A stretch of 64,000 nt of DNA from Phytohabitans aurantiacus. Lineage in GTDB: Bacteria > Actinomycetota > Actinomycetes > Mycobacteriales > Micromonosporaceae. Shown piece by piece: positions 16,789-24,957 of this stretch. Location of the stretch: positions 26,341-90,340 of the forward strand of contig NZ_BSDI01000045.1 of the NCBI RefSeq assembly GCF_027923225.1. The letters run 5' to 3'. A model generated the notes under the pieces. The model did no database searches and was not told where the DNA came from. It saw only the letters and a list, made by a program, of their open reading frames with translations. Every line of letters begins with the position of its first letter. Position 1 is the stretch's first letter. The position numbers and the translations under genes were made by a program.

Positions 16789-17833
16789 ATCACCAAGATC
16801 GACCAGGCATCGGTACTCATCGTGGGTGCCGGGCCAGCGGGGCTAGTGCTGGGCAACCTGTTGCGAGCGGCCGGGATCGACACCCTCATCGTGGAACGCG
16901 CCAGCCGCGAGCAGGCCCAGACCAGAGCCAGAGCCGGCTTCCTCGGCGCGCACAGTGCCCGCGTACTGGCCGAGCACGGGCTCGCCGCCTGTTTGCTCCA
17001 CAACGGACGTCCACATGGGACCTGTGCCTTTCGAGGCGACCGTCACCGATGTGGACGCCGGGACCGCCACGGTGCGCTATCGCGACGCGAACGGAATCCA
17101 CGATGCCCGCGGACGGTTCCTCGCCGGCTGCGACGGCAGCCACGGCGCGACCCGCGGGGCCATCCCCGCTGCGCTGTCCCGCCGTCACGCCCGCGACCAT
17201 GGCGTGGCCTGGCTGGCCGTCCTCGCCGAGGCGGCGCAGAGCATGCCAGCGGTCACGTACGCCATCCACGACAACGGGTTCGCCGGCCACATGGCGCGCA
17301 GCCCTGAGGTGACCCGCTACTACCTCCAGGTACCGGCCGGCGACGACCCCGCGTCCTGGACCGACGACCGGATCTGGACCGAGCTGGCCGTCCGGATGCG
17401 GGTGGAACGGTTCGGGGCGCTGAAGCAGGGCCGGATCACGGAGCGGCGGATCGTGCGCCTGCGTTCCGAGGTCGTCGACCCCATCCAGTACGAGCGGCTG
17501 TTTCTCGTGGGCGACGCCGCCAGCCTGATCAGCCCATCGGCGGCCAAGGGCGCCAACCTGGCGATTCTGGAGGCCAAGGTACTGGCCAACGCCCTCGTGG
17601 ACGCCATCGTGCGCGCCGACGAGCGCGCACTGACCGGCTACTCAGGCACCTGCCTGCCCCGCATCTGGCGGGCGCAGGAGTTCTCGCACTGGATGATCGA
17701 TCTCCTGCACGGCCCCGCCGACGGCGCCCCGGACGCAGGCTTCCAGCGCGCACTGCGCCGCGCCCGGCTCGACAGCCTGCGCGACTCCCGCGCCCACCAG
17801 AACCTTTTCGCCGAGCACTACGTGGGAATCTGA
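16789..17833 (+). pseudogene. Broken 4-hydroxybenzoate 3-monooxygenase-like gene (frameshift plus internal deletion)
   Basis: Frame 1 encodes an FAD-binding N-terminus (VLIVGAGPAGLVLGNLL, IVERASREQAQTRARAG, then GRPHGTCAFR). Homology then jumps at about 17029-17036 into another frame (FEATVTDVD onward) and runs to LFAEHYVGI. That second part has the PobA blocks FLAGCDGSHGATR, RYYLQVPAGDDPASWTDDRIWTEL, LFLVGDAASLISPSAAKGANLA and CLPRIWRAQEFSHWM. Compared with complete PobA proteins, about 40-45 residues (~130 bp) between those blocks are missing and the frame is lost. A good ribosome site AAAGGGAG (16775-16782) is followed by ATC rather than a normal start at 16789; ATG 16687 is the nearest in-frame start. 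The enzyme would have made protocatechuate from 4-hydroxybenzoate. Confidence 0.8.
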
Positions 17834-17836
17834 CCA

Positions 17837-19483
17837 ATGGAAACAGACATGACCTCGCCGGCCGACGACCTCGCCCGCGTCACCTCCCTCGCGGCGCTCA
17901 TCGGCGCCAACGACACCGAATCCGTCATCGCCGCGACCATGCCGTCGCTCAGTGACGGCGAACGCGCGGCCCTGGCCAGGTACACGAGCTTCACGCACGC
18001 CGCGGTCCTCATCTTCCCCACGAGCCTCGACGGGCTGCCCGAAACGCTGGCCGAGCACGGCATCAAGGTCGGCGCCATGACCCCCAGCGTGGTGGTTCGG
18101 GGACGGCTGGCCGCCCGGTACGCGGTACCCGCCGCGCGGTTGGAGGTCGGCATCCTGCGCGCCCGCGTCACCGACCGGACCGGCCAGCCGTGCGAGCTGG
18201 AGATCTTCGCCATGGCCACACCGGCGGAGCTGGCGCACATCGCGGCGGACGAACGGCTGCGCGGCTGGGAGAATCACTTCGCGCTCGCCGTCACGCCACC
18301 CGATCCGGTACTGCTCGGCGGGCTCCGCGCCACGATCGCCGCCCATCTGGAACCCGACGGTGGCGGCTACAACGGCCACGAGGACACGTCTGTCTTCTAC
18401 TTCCGCGCTCGGCGCCGGGCCGGCTCGCCCTTCCGCCGGCTGGAACTGACCTGTACTGGCCGGTTCGCGCACCCGCTCGCCGCTCACCACCGCGAATCCG
18501 TGCCCGGCACCGGGCTGTTGCGCCTGCTGACCGGCGCGTGGGCCACGCAGGCCATCGCGACCGCCGCCGAACTGCGCCTCCCCGACCACCTCGCCACCAC
18601 CACCGACCTGCCGGGTCTGGCCGCGGCGACCGGCACCGACCAGGAAAGCCTCGGCAGGCTCCTGCGCTACCTGACCGCCCTGGGCCTCGTCCAACCGTCA
18701 GCGGCCCACCACGAACTCACCCCGATGGGAGCACTGCTGCGCTCCGATGTGGAGGGTTCCATGCGGTCTCTCGCGTTGATGTACGGGGGCCCGTTCTACC
18801 ACGCGTTCGCCGCGCTCACCGAGGCCATCCGCACCGGCGAGGAGTCCTACGCGAAGGTCTTCGGCGCCCACCACTTCGCCCACCTCGCCGCCGATCCCGA
18901 CCTCGCCGGCCTGTTCCACCAGTCCATGGCTGCCAGCAACATCATGTTCAGCGAGGTCGCCCGTACCGTCGACTTCTCCACCGCGCGCGTGGTCGTCGAC
19001 GTGGCCGGCGGCAACGGCGACCTGCTCTCCCGCGTACTGGCCGCCAACCCGGGCGTGCGGGGGGCTCTGCTGGAACGCCCGCACGCCTTGACCGCCGCCG
19101 AGTCGACCCTGGCCCCGGTCGCCGATCGCTGCACCCTCATCGCCGGTGACTTCACCCAGGCCGTCCCCACCGACGGCGACGTGTACCTGCTCTCCCGGGT
19201 CCTGCACGACTGGGACGACGCGCAGTGCCGCACGATTCTCGCCACCTGCGCCCGCGACATGCCCGCGCACGCCGAGTTGCTCATCATCGAGCGCCTGCTC
19301 CCGGAAGCCCGCGAGACCGATTCCCTGGCCGTGCCGTGGGACATCCACATGCTGTGCAACACCGGTGGCCGTGAGCGCACCGAGTCGCACTACCGCGCCC
19401 TGCTGGCCGAGGCCGGATTCGCGCTTGTCGCCGTGCAGCCGCTCCCGCTGGACGCGTATGTCCTATGTGCACGCCGCACGTAG
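17837..19483 (+). CDS. SAM-dependent O-methyltransferase with extra N-terminal domain
   Basis: 548 residues from ATG 17837 (ATG 17849 has the better-spaced GGAAA). The C-terminal ~330 residues are a class I small-molecule O-methyltransferase of the plant/actinomycete dimeric type. They have a dimerisation winged helix (LLRLLTGAWATQAIATAAELRLPDHL), glycine motif VVDVAGGNGDLLSRVL, and the catalytic-region VYLLSRVLHDWDD. Such enzymes methylate aromatic polyketide or quinone hydroxyls. Residues 1-~215 form an unrecognised domain (HGIKVGAMTPSVVVRGRLAARYAVP, WENHFALAVTPPD). The upstream hydroxylase stop is only 3 bp away, so the two were probably one operon for tailoring an aromatic compound; the partner is now broken. 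Confidence 0.8.
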   Translation: METDMTSPADDLARVTSLAALIGANDTESVIAATMPSLSDGERAALARYTSFTHAAVLIFPTSLDGLPETLAEHGIKVGAMTPSVVVRGRLAARYAVPAARLEVGILRARVTDRTGQPCELEIFAMATPAELAHIAADERLRGWENHFALAVTPPDPVLLGGLRATIAAHLEPDGGGYNGHEDTSVFYFRARRRAGSPFRRLELTCTGRFAHPLAAHHRESVPGTGLLRLLTGAWATQAIATAAELRLPDHLATTTDLPGLAAATGTDQESLGRLLRYLTALGLVQPSAAHHELTPMGALLRSDVEGSMRSLALMYGGPFYHAFAALTEAIRTGEESYAKVFGAHHFAHLAADPDLAGLFHQSMAASNIMFSEVARTVDFSTARVVVDVAGGNGDLLSRVLAANPGVRGALLERPHALTAAESTLAPVADRCTLIAGDFTQAVPTDGDVYLLSRVLHDWDDAQCRTILATCARDMPAHAELLIIERLLPEARETDSLAVPWDIHMLCNTGGRERTESHYRALLAEAGFALVAVQPLPLDAYVLCARRT

Positions 19484-19484
19484 G

Positions 19485-22214
19485 TCAGGACAGGTGGTCG
19501 CCGACGAGGGCCAGCGTCTGGATCGCCGCCAGGCCGTACTGCGCCGTGGCGTTCGTGCTGACCCAGGTGAGCTCCTCCACCGGGTTGAGCGCGTGCGGCG
19601 GCTCGATGCGCCAGGTGTTCCAGTCCATTGTGTCGGGATAGCCGGCCGCGCCGGTCTTGAACTCGGCCCAGGCACGCTGGGCCAGCCGCTCGTCGTCCAG
19701 TTGAGCGGCGGCGTAGGCGGTGAGCCGGCTGTGTGCCTGGCGAAGGTCGAGGCTGCCCAGTGACCGCCCGAGCTCGGCCTGCTGCTCCGCGCCCGTGGCG
19801 TTGTAGAGGCGGCAGTACTGCAGCCATGCCTGCTTGAACGCCGGCATGTCGACGAGCTGGATGAGCTCGCTGCAGATCTCGGCCTTGCCGAAGACGGCCC
19901 ACAGGTGCGAGATGCCGACGGTCGGCGCGGCCGCGTGGTACTCCCCCGTGTCGAGGTCGTAGAGGGCGCCCGACGTGAAGTGGCCGTACGGCAGGGCCCC
20001 GATGCTGCGCATGCTGTTGAGCAGCTTGGTCTTCGCGATCGGGTCGCCGCCGCGCTCCCATTCGGTCAGCCACGCCGAGGCCATCGCACCCCAGTCGTTG
20101 CCCAGGCCCAACGAGAGCGCGTGCGGGTCCGGCTCGTACGGCCCGGTGCGCACCTTGCGGGACGGGTCGATGGTCAGGAACGTCCTGTCGGTGTAGACCT
20201 GGTTGTGCAGCAGGTCGCCGGTCCGCTCGTCGGCCGTCAGGAAGTAGAAGAACCGGCGGTACGCGGCCGTGCTGATCCGCGCCTGTTTCGCGCTGTCTCC
20301 CCAGTGCTGCACGCCGTGCCGGGTGCCGAGGTCCTTGAACCTGCCGAGGTGGTATACGTCGACCTCACCGGTGTGCCGGGTCATCGCCTCGGCCATCCGG
20401 TAGACGTCGGCGCGACCGGTGCGCAGGAAGCTGTACCAGAGCCACAGGTCGGGCGAGAGCTCGGAGTTGTCCCACGCGTAGCCGCCGACGTCGTACCGCC
20501 ACTGGTGGCGGAAGAAGTCGTAGCCGTGCATGACGTCGCCGTAGTTCCAGAATCCGTACCAGCGATGCTGGTCGATCTGCTTCTGGTAGAAGCCGAGCAG
20601 CAGGTCGAGCCGGTCCTCGATGACGGTTCGCGCGGGCGTGGAGCGGTCGACCGGGCTCCAGTCGCCGAACACGCCCGCGGCGTGCAGATGCGCTGGGGGC
20701 GCCATCAGCAGCGGTGGCGTCCGCGCCACCTTCGCCAGCTCGGCGAGGTGCTCGGTCGACGGGGTCGCGTCGAGCGCCCAGATGGCCAGCTCGGTGGTGC
20801 GGGCGATCCCGACCGGCGTATCCCACCCGGGCTCGTAGTCCTCGTACGTGATCTCCAGACCTTCGAGCTGCTCCGCGTACGTGTCCTGGCCCATGCCGTC
20901 GTGATAGAACCGCAGATCCATGGGGCGAGCCTCGGGCGACCACAGCCAGATGGTGGCTTCGGCCTCGTCGGAGTCGGCGTGTCGAATGTCCAATTGGGAC
21001 GGATGGCGCTCCCAGAAGTCACGCATCCCAAAGGCGAGACCCCCGGTGATCCCGCCGACGTATCCGAATCCGTCGGCCCGGCCGCCCGCGCCGACGTCGA
21101 TCCAGCCATGGCCGGCCTTGGTGCGCTTGCGAATGTGGAACCCGTCGGCGGACAGCTGACTGAGCGAATAGTCACCCCAGCTCGGGATCAGGTGGAGGCG
21201 GCTGCTCACCCGGGTGTCCCAGGTGGCTACCGGCGGCGTCGGCTGACCGGCCACCTGCGCCGTCTTGACGGCGTCGCCGGGGTTTCGGCGCAACCCGCTG
21301 ATGCCCTTGACGGCGTCGGCGAGCATCCCGCCGCCCTCCCCCGCCAGCCGGACATGCCGGTCGTACAGCTCGTCGCGCATCGGCACGTGGAATCGCACGC
21401 CGAGCCCGCAGATGAAGTCACGCTCGGGCTTGCCATCGAATACGAAGGTGTGCACGAGCCGGACGCTCTCGGCGCCCGCGTAGAAGTAGAGCCTCACGGT
21501 GAACGGGAGCCAGGCCCGGCCGTTCTTGCCGCGGTGCTTACCGTCCACACGCACCACGGCGCGCACCGGACCGGACTGCTCGACCGTGACGCTGTCGATG
21601 TCGCCGGTGAAGCGCTTCCGGCGCACCGACGACTCCTCGCCCTCCGGGATGGAGTCCTGCGCCAGGCAGATCAGCTGGCCCCTGCGGACGATCTCGCGAC
21701 CGTCGGCGCGGGTGATGGACTGGATCAGCGAGCCACCCCTGGTGCCGACGCGGCACCGGATCACTCCCGTGTCGACCTCGACGAAGGCTTTGCCGCTGCG
21801 GACGCTGACGGTGTTTTTGACGGTCGCCGTGGGCGCTCCGGTGGCGAGCACATACGTCTCGGCGCTCGGCAAGCCACCGCCCACGGCGTGTGCGCTCCAC
21901 TTCAGTGAGCCATCCGGCCAGTACCCGATCGGCCATGTCTGTATCGGAATGGCCTCGCCGCCCTCGGTGCGCAAGGTGAACGCCTGATCGGGCGGCAGCT
22001 TGCCGGCCGGCCACGGCACCCCCCACGTCACGCCGAGCGTCTCTGCGTGCGCGCCGCCGCCCAGCCAATGGACGTTCACGCTCTCCTGCGCCGCGGCCGT
22101 CTCGACGGCCGTGGCGGGCCTCGCCTTGCCGGCCGCCGGCTGGGCGGCCACGGCGGCGCCGGTGACCGTGCCGAGGGTTCCTGCGATGAAGGCGCGTCGC
22201 GACAGATTGCTCAT
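19485..22214 (-). CDS. Tat-exported exo-rhamnogalacturonan lyase-like protein (PL26 type)
   Basis: 909 residues; ATG 22214 with AAGGAGAG 5 bp upstream. A Tat signal (SRRAFIAGTLG then AAVAAQPAAG) opens the protein. The N-terminal RIFT-barrel-like domain has VTWGVPWPAGKLPPDQAF and PIGYWPDGSLKWSAHAV, which are hallmarks of the PcRGLX family. A central beta region (RVDGKHRGKNGRAWLPFTVR) and an alpha/alpha toroid C-terminus (YGFWNYGDVMHGYDF, WDNSELSPDLWLWY) follow. The characterised fungal member cleaves rhamnogalacturonan I from the chain end. A divergent LacI repressor with two operators in the shared 101-bp gap very probably controls it. It complements the acetylesterases at 1166-5439. Confidence 0.78.
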   Translation of the reverse strand: MSNLSRRAFIAGTLGTVTGAAVAAQPAAGKARPATAVETAAAQESVNVHWLGGGAHAETLGVTWGVPWPAGKLPPDQAFTLRTEGGEAIPIQTWPIGYWPDGSLKWSAHAVGGGLPSAETYVLATGAPTATVKNTVSVRSGKAFVEVDTGVIRCRVGTRGGSLIQSITRADGREIVRRGQLICLAQDSIPEGEESSVRRKRFTGDIDSVTVEQSGPVRAVVRVDGKHRGKNGRAWLPFTVRLYFYAGAESVRLVHTFVFDGKPERDFICGLGVRFHVPMRDELYDRHVRLAGEGGGMLADAVKGISGLRRNPGDAVKTAQVAGQPTPPVATWDTRVSSRLHLIPSWGDYSLSQLSADGFHIRKRTKAGHGWIDVGAGGRADGFGYVGGITGGLAFGMRDFWERHPSQLDIRHADSDEAEATIWLWSPEARPMDLRFYHDGMGQDTYAEQLEGLEITYEDYEPGWDTPVGIARTTELAIWALDATPSTEHLAELAKVARTPPLLMAPPAHLHAAGVFGDWSPVDRSTPARTVIEDRLDLLLGFYQKQIDQHRWYGFWNYGDVMHGYDFFRHQWRYDVGGYAWDNSELSPDLWLWYSFLRTGRADVYRMAEAMTRHTGEVDVYHLGRFKDLGTRHGVQHWGDSAKQARISTAAYRRFFYFLTADERTGDLLHNQVYTDRTFLTIDPSRKVRTGPYEPDPHALSLGLGNDWGAMASAWLTEWERGGDPIAKTKLLNSMRSIGALPYGHFTSGALYDLDTGEYHAAAPTVGISHLWAVFGKAEICSELIQLVDMPAFKQAWLQYCRLYNATGAEQQAELGRSLGSLDLRQAHSRLTAYAAAQLDDERLAQRAWAEFKTGAAGYPDTMDWNTWRIEPPHALNPVEELTWVSTNATAQYGLAAIQTLALVGDHLS

Positions 22215-22235
22215 CTTCGCTCTCCTTGATCCGCA

Positions 22236-22249
22236 AGTGAACGGTCACT
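22236..22249. promoter_or_regulatory. LacI-family operator, copy 1
   Basis: agtgaacggtcact, an inverted repeat of AGTGA/TCACT arms around a CG centre, as LacI-family proteins prefer. It lies 22 bp before the lyase start. An identical copy lies 46 bp away, centre to centre. Confidence 0.75.
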
Positions 22250-22281
22250 TTGATCTTGCATCGGTCACTGGGATCGAAGTT

Positions 22282-22295
22282 AGTGAACGGTCACT
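22282..22295. promoter_or_regulatory. LacI-family operator, copy 2
   Basis: Second exact copy of agtgaacggtcact, 21 bp before the regulator's ATG. A half-site cggtcact (22262-22269) sits between the two. Paired sites of this kind allow one dimer per promoter or DNA looping; the regulator would also repress itself. Confidence 0.75.
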
Positions 22296-22315
22296 TCGCA
22301 TGTCAAGATGTTCGG

Positions 22316-23320
22316 ATGCGATCGCGACCGCGACCGACCATCCGGGAAGTGGCTCGGCTGGCCGGCGTCTCACATCAGACGGTCTCCCGCTACCTCAAGA
22401 CCGACGACACGATCAGCAAGGCCCTGCAGCAGCGCATCGCCACGGCCATCGCCCAGCTGGACTACCGGCCGAACCTCGTCGCCAGGGCGATGCGCAGCCG
22501 CAAGACCGGCCGGCTCGCGTTCCTGCTACCCCCGGGCACAGCCATCAGCTCACTGGAGATGCTGACCGGCGCCAAGACCGAAGCCCACAGCGCGGGTTAC
22601 GTCGTCGAGGTCGTCACGCTGGACGGGTCGCCCGACACCCGTACCGACCGGGTGCTCGAGCTGGCCGATTCCGGGCTCTTCGAAGGGCTCGTGTCGCTCA
22701 CCGCACTGCCCGACGTGTCCAGCCGCCGCGACCCGCAGGGCCCACCCATCATCGTCGCGCCGCACTACGACGAGCACATGCGCAGCGTCGGCGAACTCGC
22801 CGACGCCCCGGCCGTCGAGGAGTTCATCACCCGCCTGGCCGATCAGGGCCACCGCAGGTTCGTGCATCTCGCCGGCGACTACGTGCACATGTCGGCGCGG
22901 CGGCGCCGCGAGGTCTACATCGAAACGATCGAGCGTCTCGGGCTCGATTCCTACGGGGTGATCGACTGCGACTGGCTCGCCCAGCGCGCCCGGCAGGCGA
23001 TCCTCGACCTGCCCGAGGGCAGCGGAGTCACCGCGGTGATCGCCGCCAACGACGTGCTCGCCGTCGGCGCGATCAGCGGCGCGTACCTGCGCGGATGGCT
23101 GGTACCCGGCGACCTGAGCGTGACCGGCTGGGACGACAACCCCGTGGCGGCGGCGATGACACCGGCCGTCACGACGGTAAGCGTCGACTACCAGAGCCTC
23201 GGGCGCCGGGCCGTGTCACGACTGCTGGCGACGCTGCGCGGCGAAGAAGCCCCGGAGAGCCGCGAGCCCGTCTCCGCCGCCATCTGGCGCGAGTCGACCG
23301 GACCCGCCCCCACTACCTGA
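22316..23320 (+). CDS. LacI-family transcriptional regulator
   Basis: 334 residues from ATG 22316, the start that places the DNA-binding domain at the N-terminus; no clear ribosome site is seen. Residues 8-60 are the LacI headpiece (TIREVARLAGVSHQTVSRYLKTDD, hinge YRPNLVARAMRS). The rest is a periplasmic-binding-protein-like sensor with VTAVIAANDVLAVGAISG and LSVTGWDDNP. Its effector is probably an oligosaccharide released from rhamnogalacturonan, because the divergent gene is a PL26-like lyase and both flank two identical operators. It overlaps vanX tail-to-tail by 8 bp. Confidence 0.9.
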   Translation: MRSRPRPTIREVARLAGVSHQTVSRYLKTDDTISKALQQRIATAIAQLDYRPNLVARAMRSRKTGRLAFLLPPGTAISSLEMLTGAKTEAHSAGYVVEVVTLDGSPDTRTDRVLELADSGLFEGLVSLTALPDVSSRRDPQGPPIIVAPHYDEHMRSVGELADAPAVEEFITRLADQGHRRFVHLAGDYVHMSARRRREVYIETIERLGLDSYGVIDCDWLAQRARQAILDLPEGSGVTAVIAANDVLAVGAISGAYLRGWLVPGDLSVTGWDDNPVAAAMTPAVTTVSVDYQSLGRRAVSRLLATLRGEEAPESREPVSAAIWRESTGPAPTT

Positions 23321-23921
23321 TGGGAAAGTCGAAATACGTGTCCGGGTAGGGCTCGTCGCTCAGTGTGTAATGCCACCACTCGCAGTCGTACGCGTTGAAG
23401 CCGCACGCCTCCATGATGGAACGCAGGCACTGACGGTTTCCCGCTTCGACGTGCGTGATTCCCGTCGCTCCGTGATGCGAGATCGGATCCATCAGGTCGT
23501 AGTCGCCGCCCATGGGAACGAGCTCGCCCGTGCCCAAATGAAAGAGCGTCAGGTCGACGGTGCCGCCCCGGCTGTGACCCGACCTGGCGGCGACGTACCC
23601 CTTGTCGAACATCTCGGCCCTGTCGATATTCGGGTAGTGCCTCGGCTTCGTCCGGCCGTCTTCCGGCTGTTTCGACCAGCGCAGAAAGCAGTCGACGGCG
23701 CGCTGCGGGCGATACCCGTCCCAGAGCAGCAGGCCGAAGCCACGGCTGGCGGCCTTTTCCCGAACCTCTTCCAGGGCCGCGCATAGGGCCCTCGTGCCGA
23801 CGATCCGATTCGCCAGGTATCCGTCGACCGGCCGGCCGGTGAAGTTGTCCCAGGTGGCGTACTTGGCGTCCCACCGTATTCCGGGTACCTGCTCGTCGAC
23901 GAAGACGAAGTCATTTCTCAT
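23313..23921 (-). CDS. vanX: D-Ala-D-Ala dipeptidase VanX
   Basis: 202 residues, the size of VanX of enterococci and Streptomyces. All known functional residues fall at their reference positions: Arg71 in GYRP, zinc ligands His116 and Asp123 in SGHSRGGTVD, and Glu181 plus His184 in EWWHY. VanX destroys D-Ala-D-Ala so that cell-wall precursors end in D-Ala-D-Lac, which vancomycin-type antibiotics bind poorly. The gene is the last of vanH-vanA-vanX and overlaps vanA by 11 bp, so translation is coupled. It is cytoplasmic. Codon choice includes more A/T-ending codons than neighbouring genes. Confidence 0.95.
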   Translation of the reverse strand: MRNDFVFVDEQVPGIRWDAKYATWDNFTGRPVDGYLANRIVGTRALCAALEEVREKAASRGFGLLLWDGYRPQRAVDCFLRWSKQPEDGRTKPRHYPNIDRAEMFDKGYVAARSGHSRGGTVDLTLFHLGTGELVPMGGDYDLMDPISHHGATGITHVEAGNRQCLRSIMEACGFNAYDCEWWHYTLSDEPYPDTYFDFPIR

Positions 23922-24957
23922 CGTCGGTCGCCTTCAGCGCCAACGACACCAGCCGGTCGATCACCTCGGCGAGCGGCAGCCCCGCGGCCGCCATCATCCG
24001 GGGATAGCGGCTGTACGAGGTCATGCCGGGCAGGGTGTTGACCTCGTTGAGGACCACCTTTCCGTCCGCCTTGAGAAACAGGTCCACCCGCGCCAGTCCC
24101 CTGCATCCCAGGGCGCGATATACGGCCTTCGCTGTCTCCTGGACGAGCGAACGTGACTCCGGGGAGATGTCGGCGGGCACGATCGCCGTCGAGTTCTCGG
24201 AGCCGGTTTCGGGCGCTGCCTCCTGATGGATCCTGAAGAAGCCGTGAGACAGCGCGATCCGATCCACCTCGCCCGCGATCAGGTCCGGATCGTTTCCCAG
24301 GATCGCGCATCCGACCTCGCTGCCGGCGACGGCCTCTTCGATCAGCACCTTCGAGTCGTACCGTCGCGCGGCGCGCACCGCATCCGGCAGGTCTTCCCTT
24401 CGAGACACCATGGTGACGCCGAAGGACGAACCCGAGCGGGCCGGCTTCACGAAGACGGGATAGGTAAGCCGGTCGGGATCGACACTCCCGCCCGCCATGA
24501 CGGTCCAGAAATTCGGTGTGGCGATACCGGCGTTTCTGGCGACGAGGTAGGCCAGTGACTTGTCCATGCACAGCGTCGAGCTTTGGATGTCGCAGCCGGC
24601 GTACGGAATGCCGGAAAGCTCGAGCAGGCCCTGTATCGCGCCGTCTTCGCCGAGCTTGCCGTGCAGGACGGGCAGCACCAGGTCCAGACCGATCGCCTCG
24701 TACTGCCCCTTCTCCAGAACGAGCAGCCCGGGGGCGCTCCGGTCCGGTGACAGCACGGCTGTGCGACAGTCGCCGTTCTCCCAGCCCACGTCGGGACCGT
24801 CACACAGTTTCCAGGCACCACTCGTCGTGATCCCGACGTAGAACGGCTCATACTTCCCGGTATCGAGGTGCTTGGCGACCTCTCGCGCCGACTTGACGGA
24901 CACGGGATGCTCCTCGGAACAGCCCCCGAACAGAACCGCGATCTTCAACCTACCCAC
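23911..24957 (-). CDS. vanA: D-alanine--D-lactate ligase VanA-type
   Basis: 348 residues. The N-terminus IAVLFGGCSEEHPVSVKSA and the blocks SGIPYAGCDIQSS, CMDKSLAYLVARNAGIATP, FVKPARSGSSFGV, LGCRGLARVDLF and LNEVNTLPGMTSYSRYPRMM closely follow VanA. Position 244 is His within FFRIHQE; in VanA this residue gives preference for D-lactate over D-alanine, so the enzyme should make the depsipeptide. It overlaps vanH by 8 bp and vanX by 11 bp. A housekeeping Ddl is unlikely given these features and the neighbours. Confidence 0.95.
   Translation of the reverse strand: MGRLKIAVLFGGCSEEHPVSVKSAREVAKHLDTGKYEPFYVGITTSGAWKLCDGPDVGWENGDCRTAVLSPDRSAPGLLVLEKGQYEAIGLDLVLPVLHGKLGEDGAIQGLLELSGIPYAGCDIQSSTLCMDKSLAYLVARNAGIATPNFWTVMAGGSVDPDRLTYPVFVKPARSGSSFGVTMVSRREDLPDAVRAARRYDSKVLIEEAVAGSEVGCAILGNDPDLIAGEVDRIALSHGFFRIHQEAAPETGSENSTAIVPADISPESRSLVQETAKAVYRALGCRGLARVDLFLKADGKVVLNEVNTLPGMTSYSRYPRMMAAAGLPLAEVIDRLVSLALKATDDEK

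Noticed and set aside
16687..17307. A complete short gene starting at ATG 16687
   Set aside because: The first 34 residues have no homology and the frame runs out of the hydroxylase homology near 17029. Treated as part of the broken pobA-like gene.
23911..24957. Housekeeping D-Ala-D-Ala ligase (Ddl)
   Set aside because: His244 in FFRIHQE and the flanking vanH and vanX genes indicate D-Ala-D-Lac ligase.
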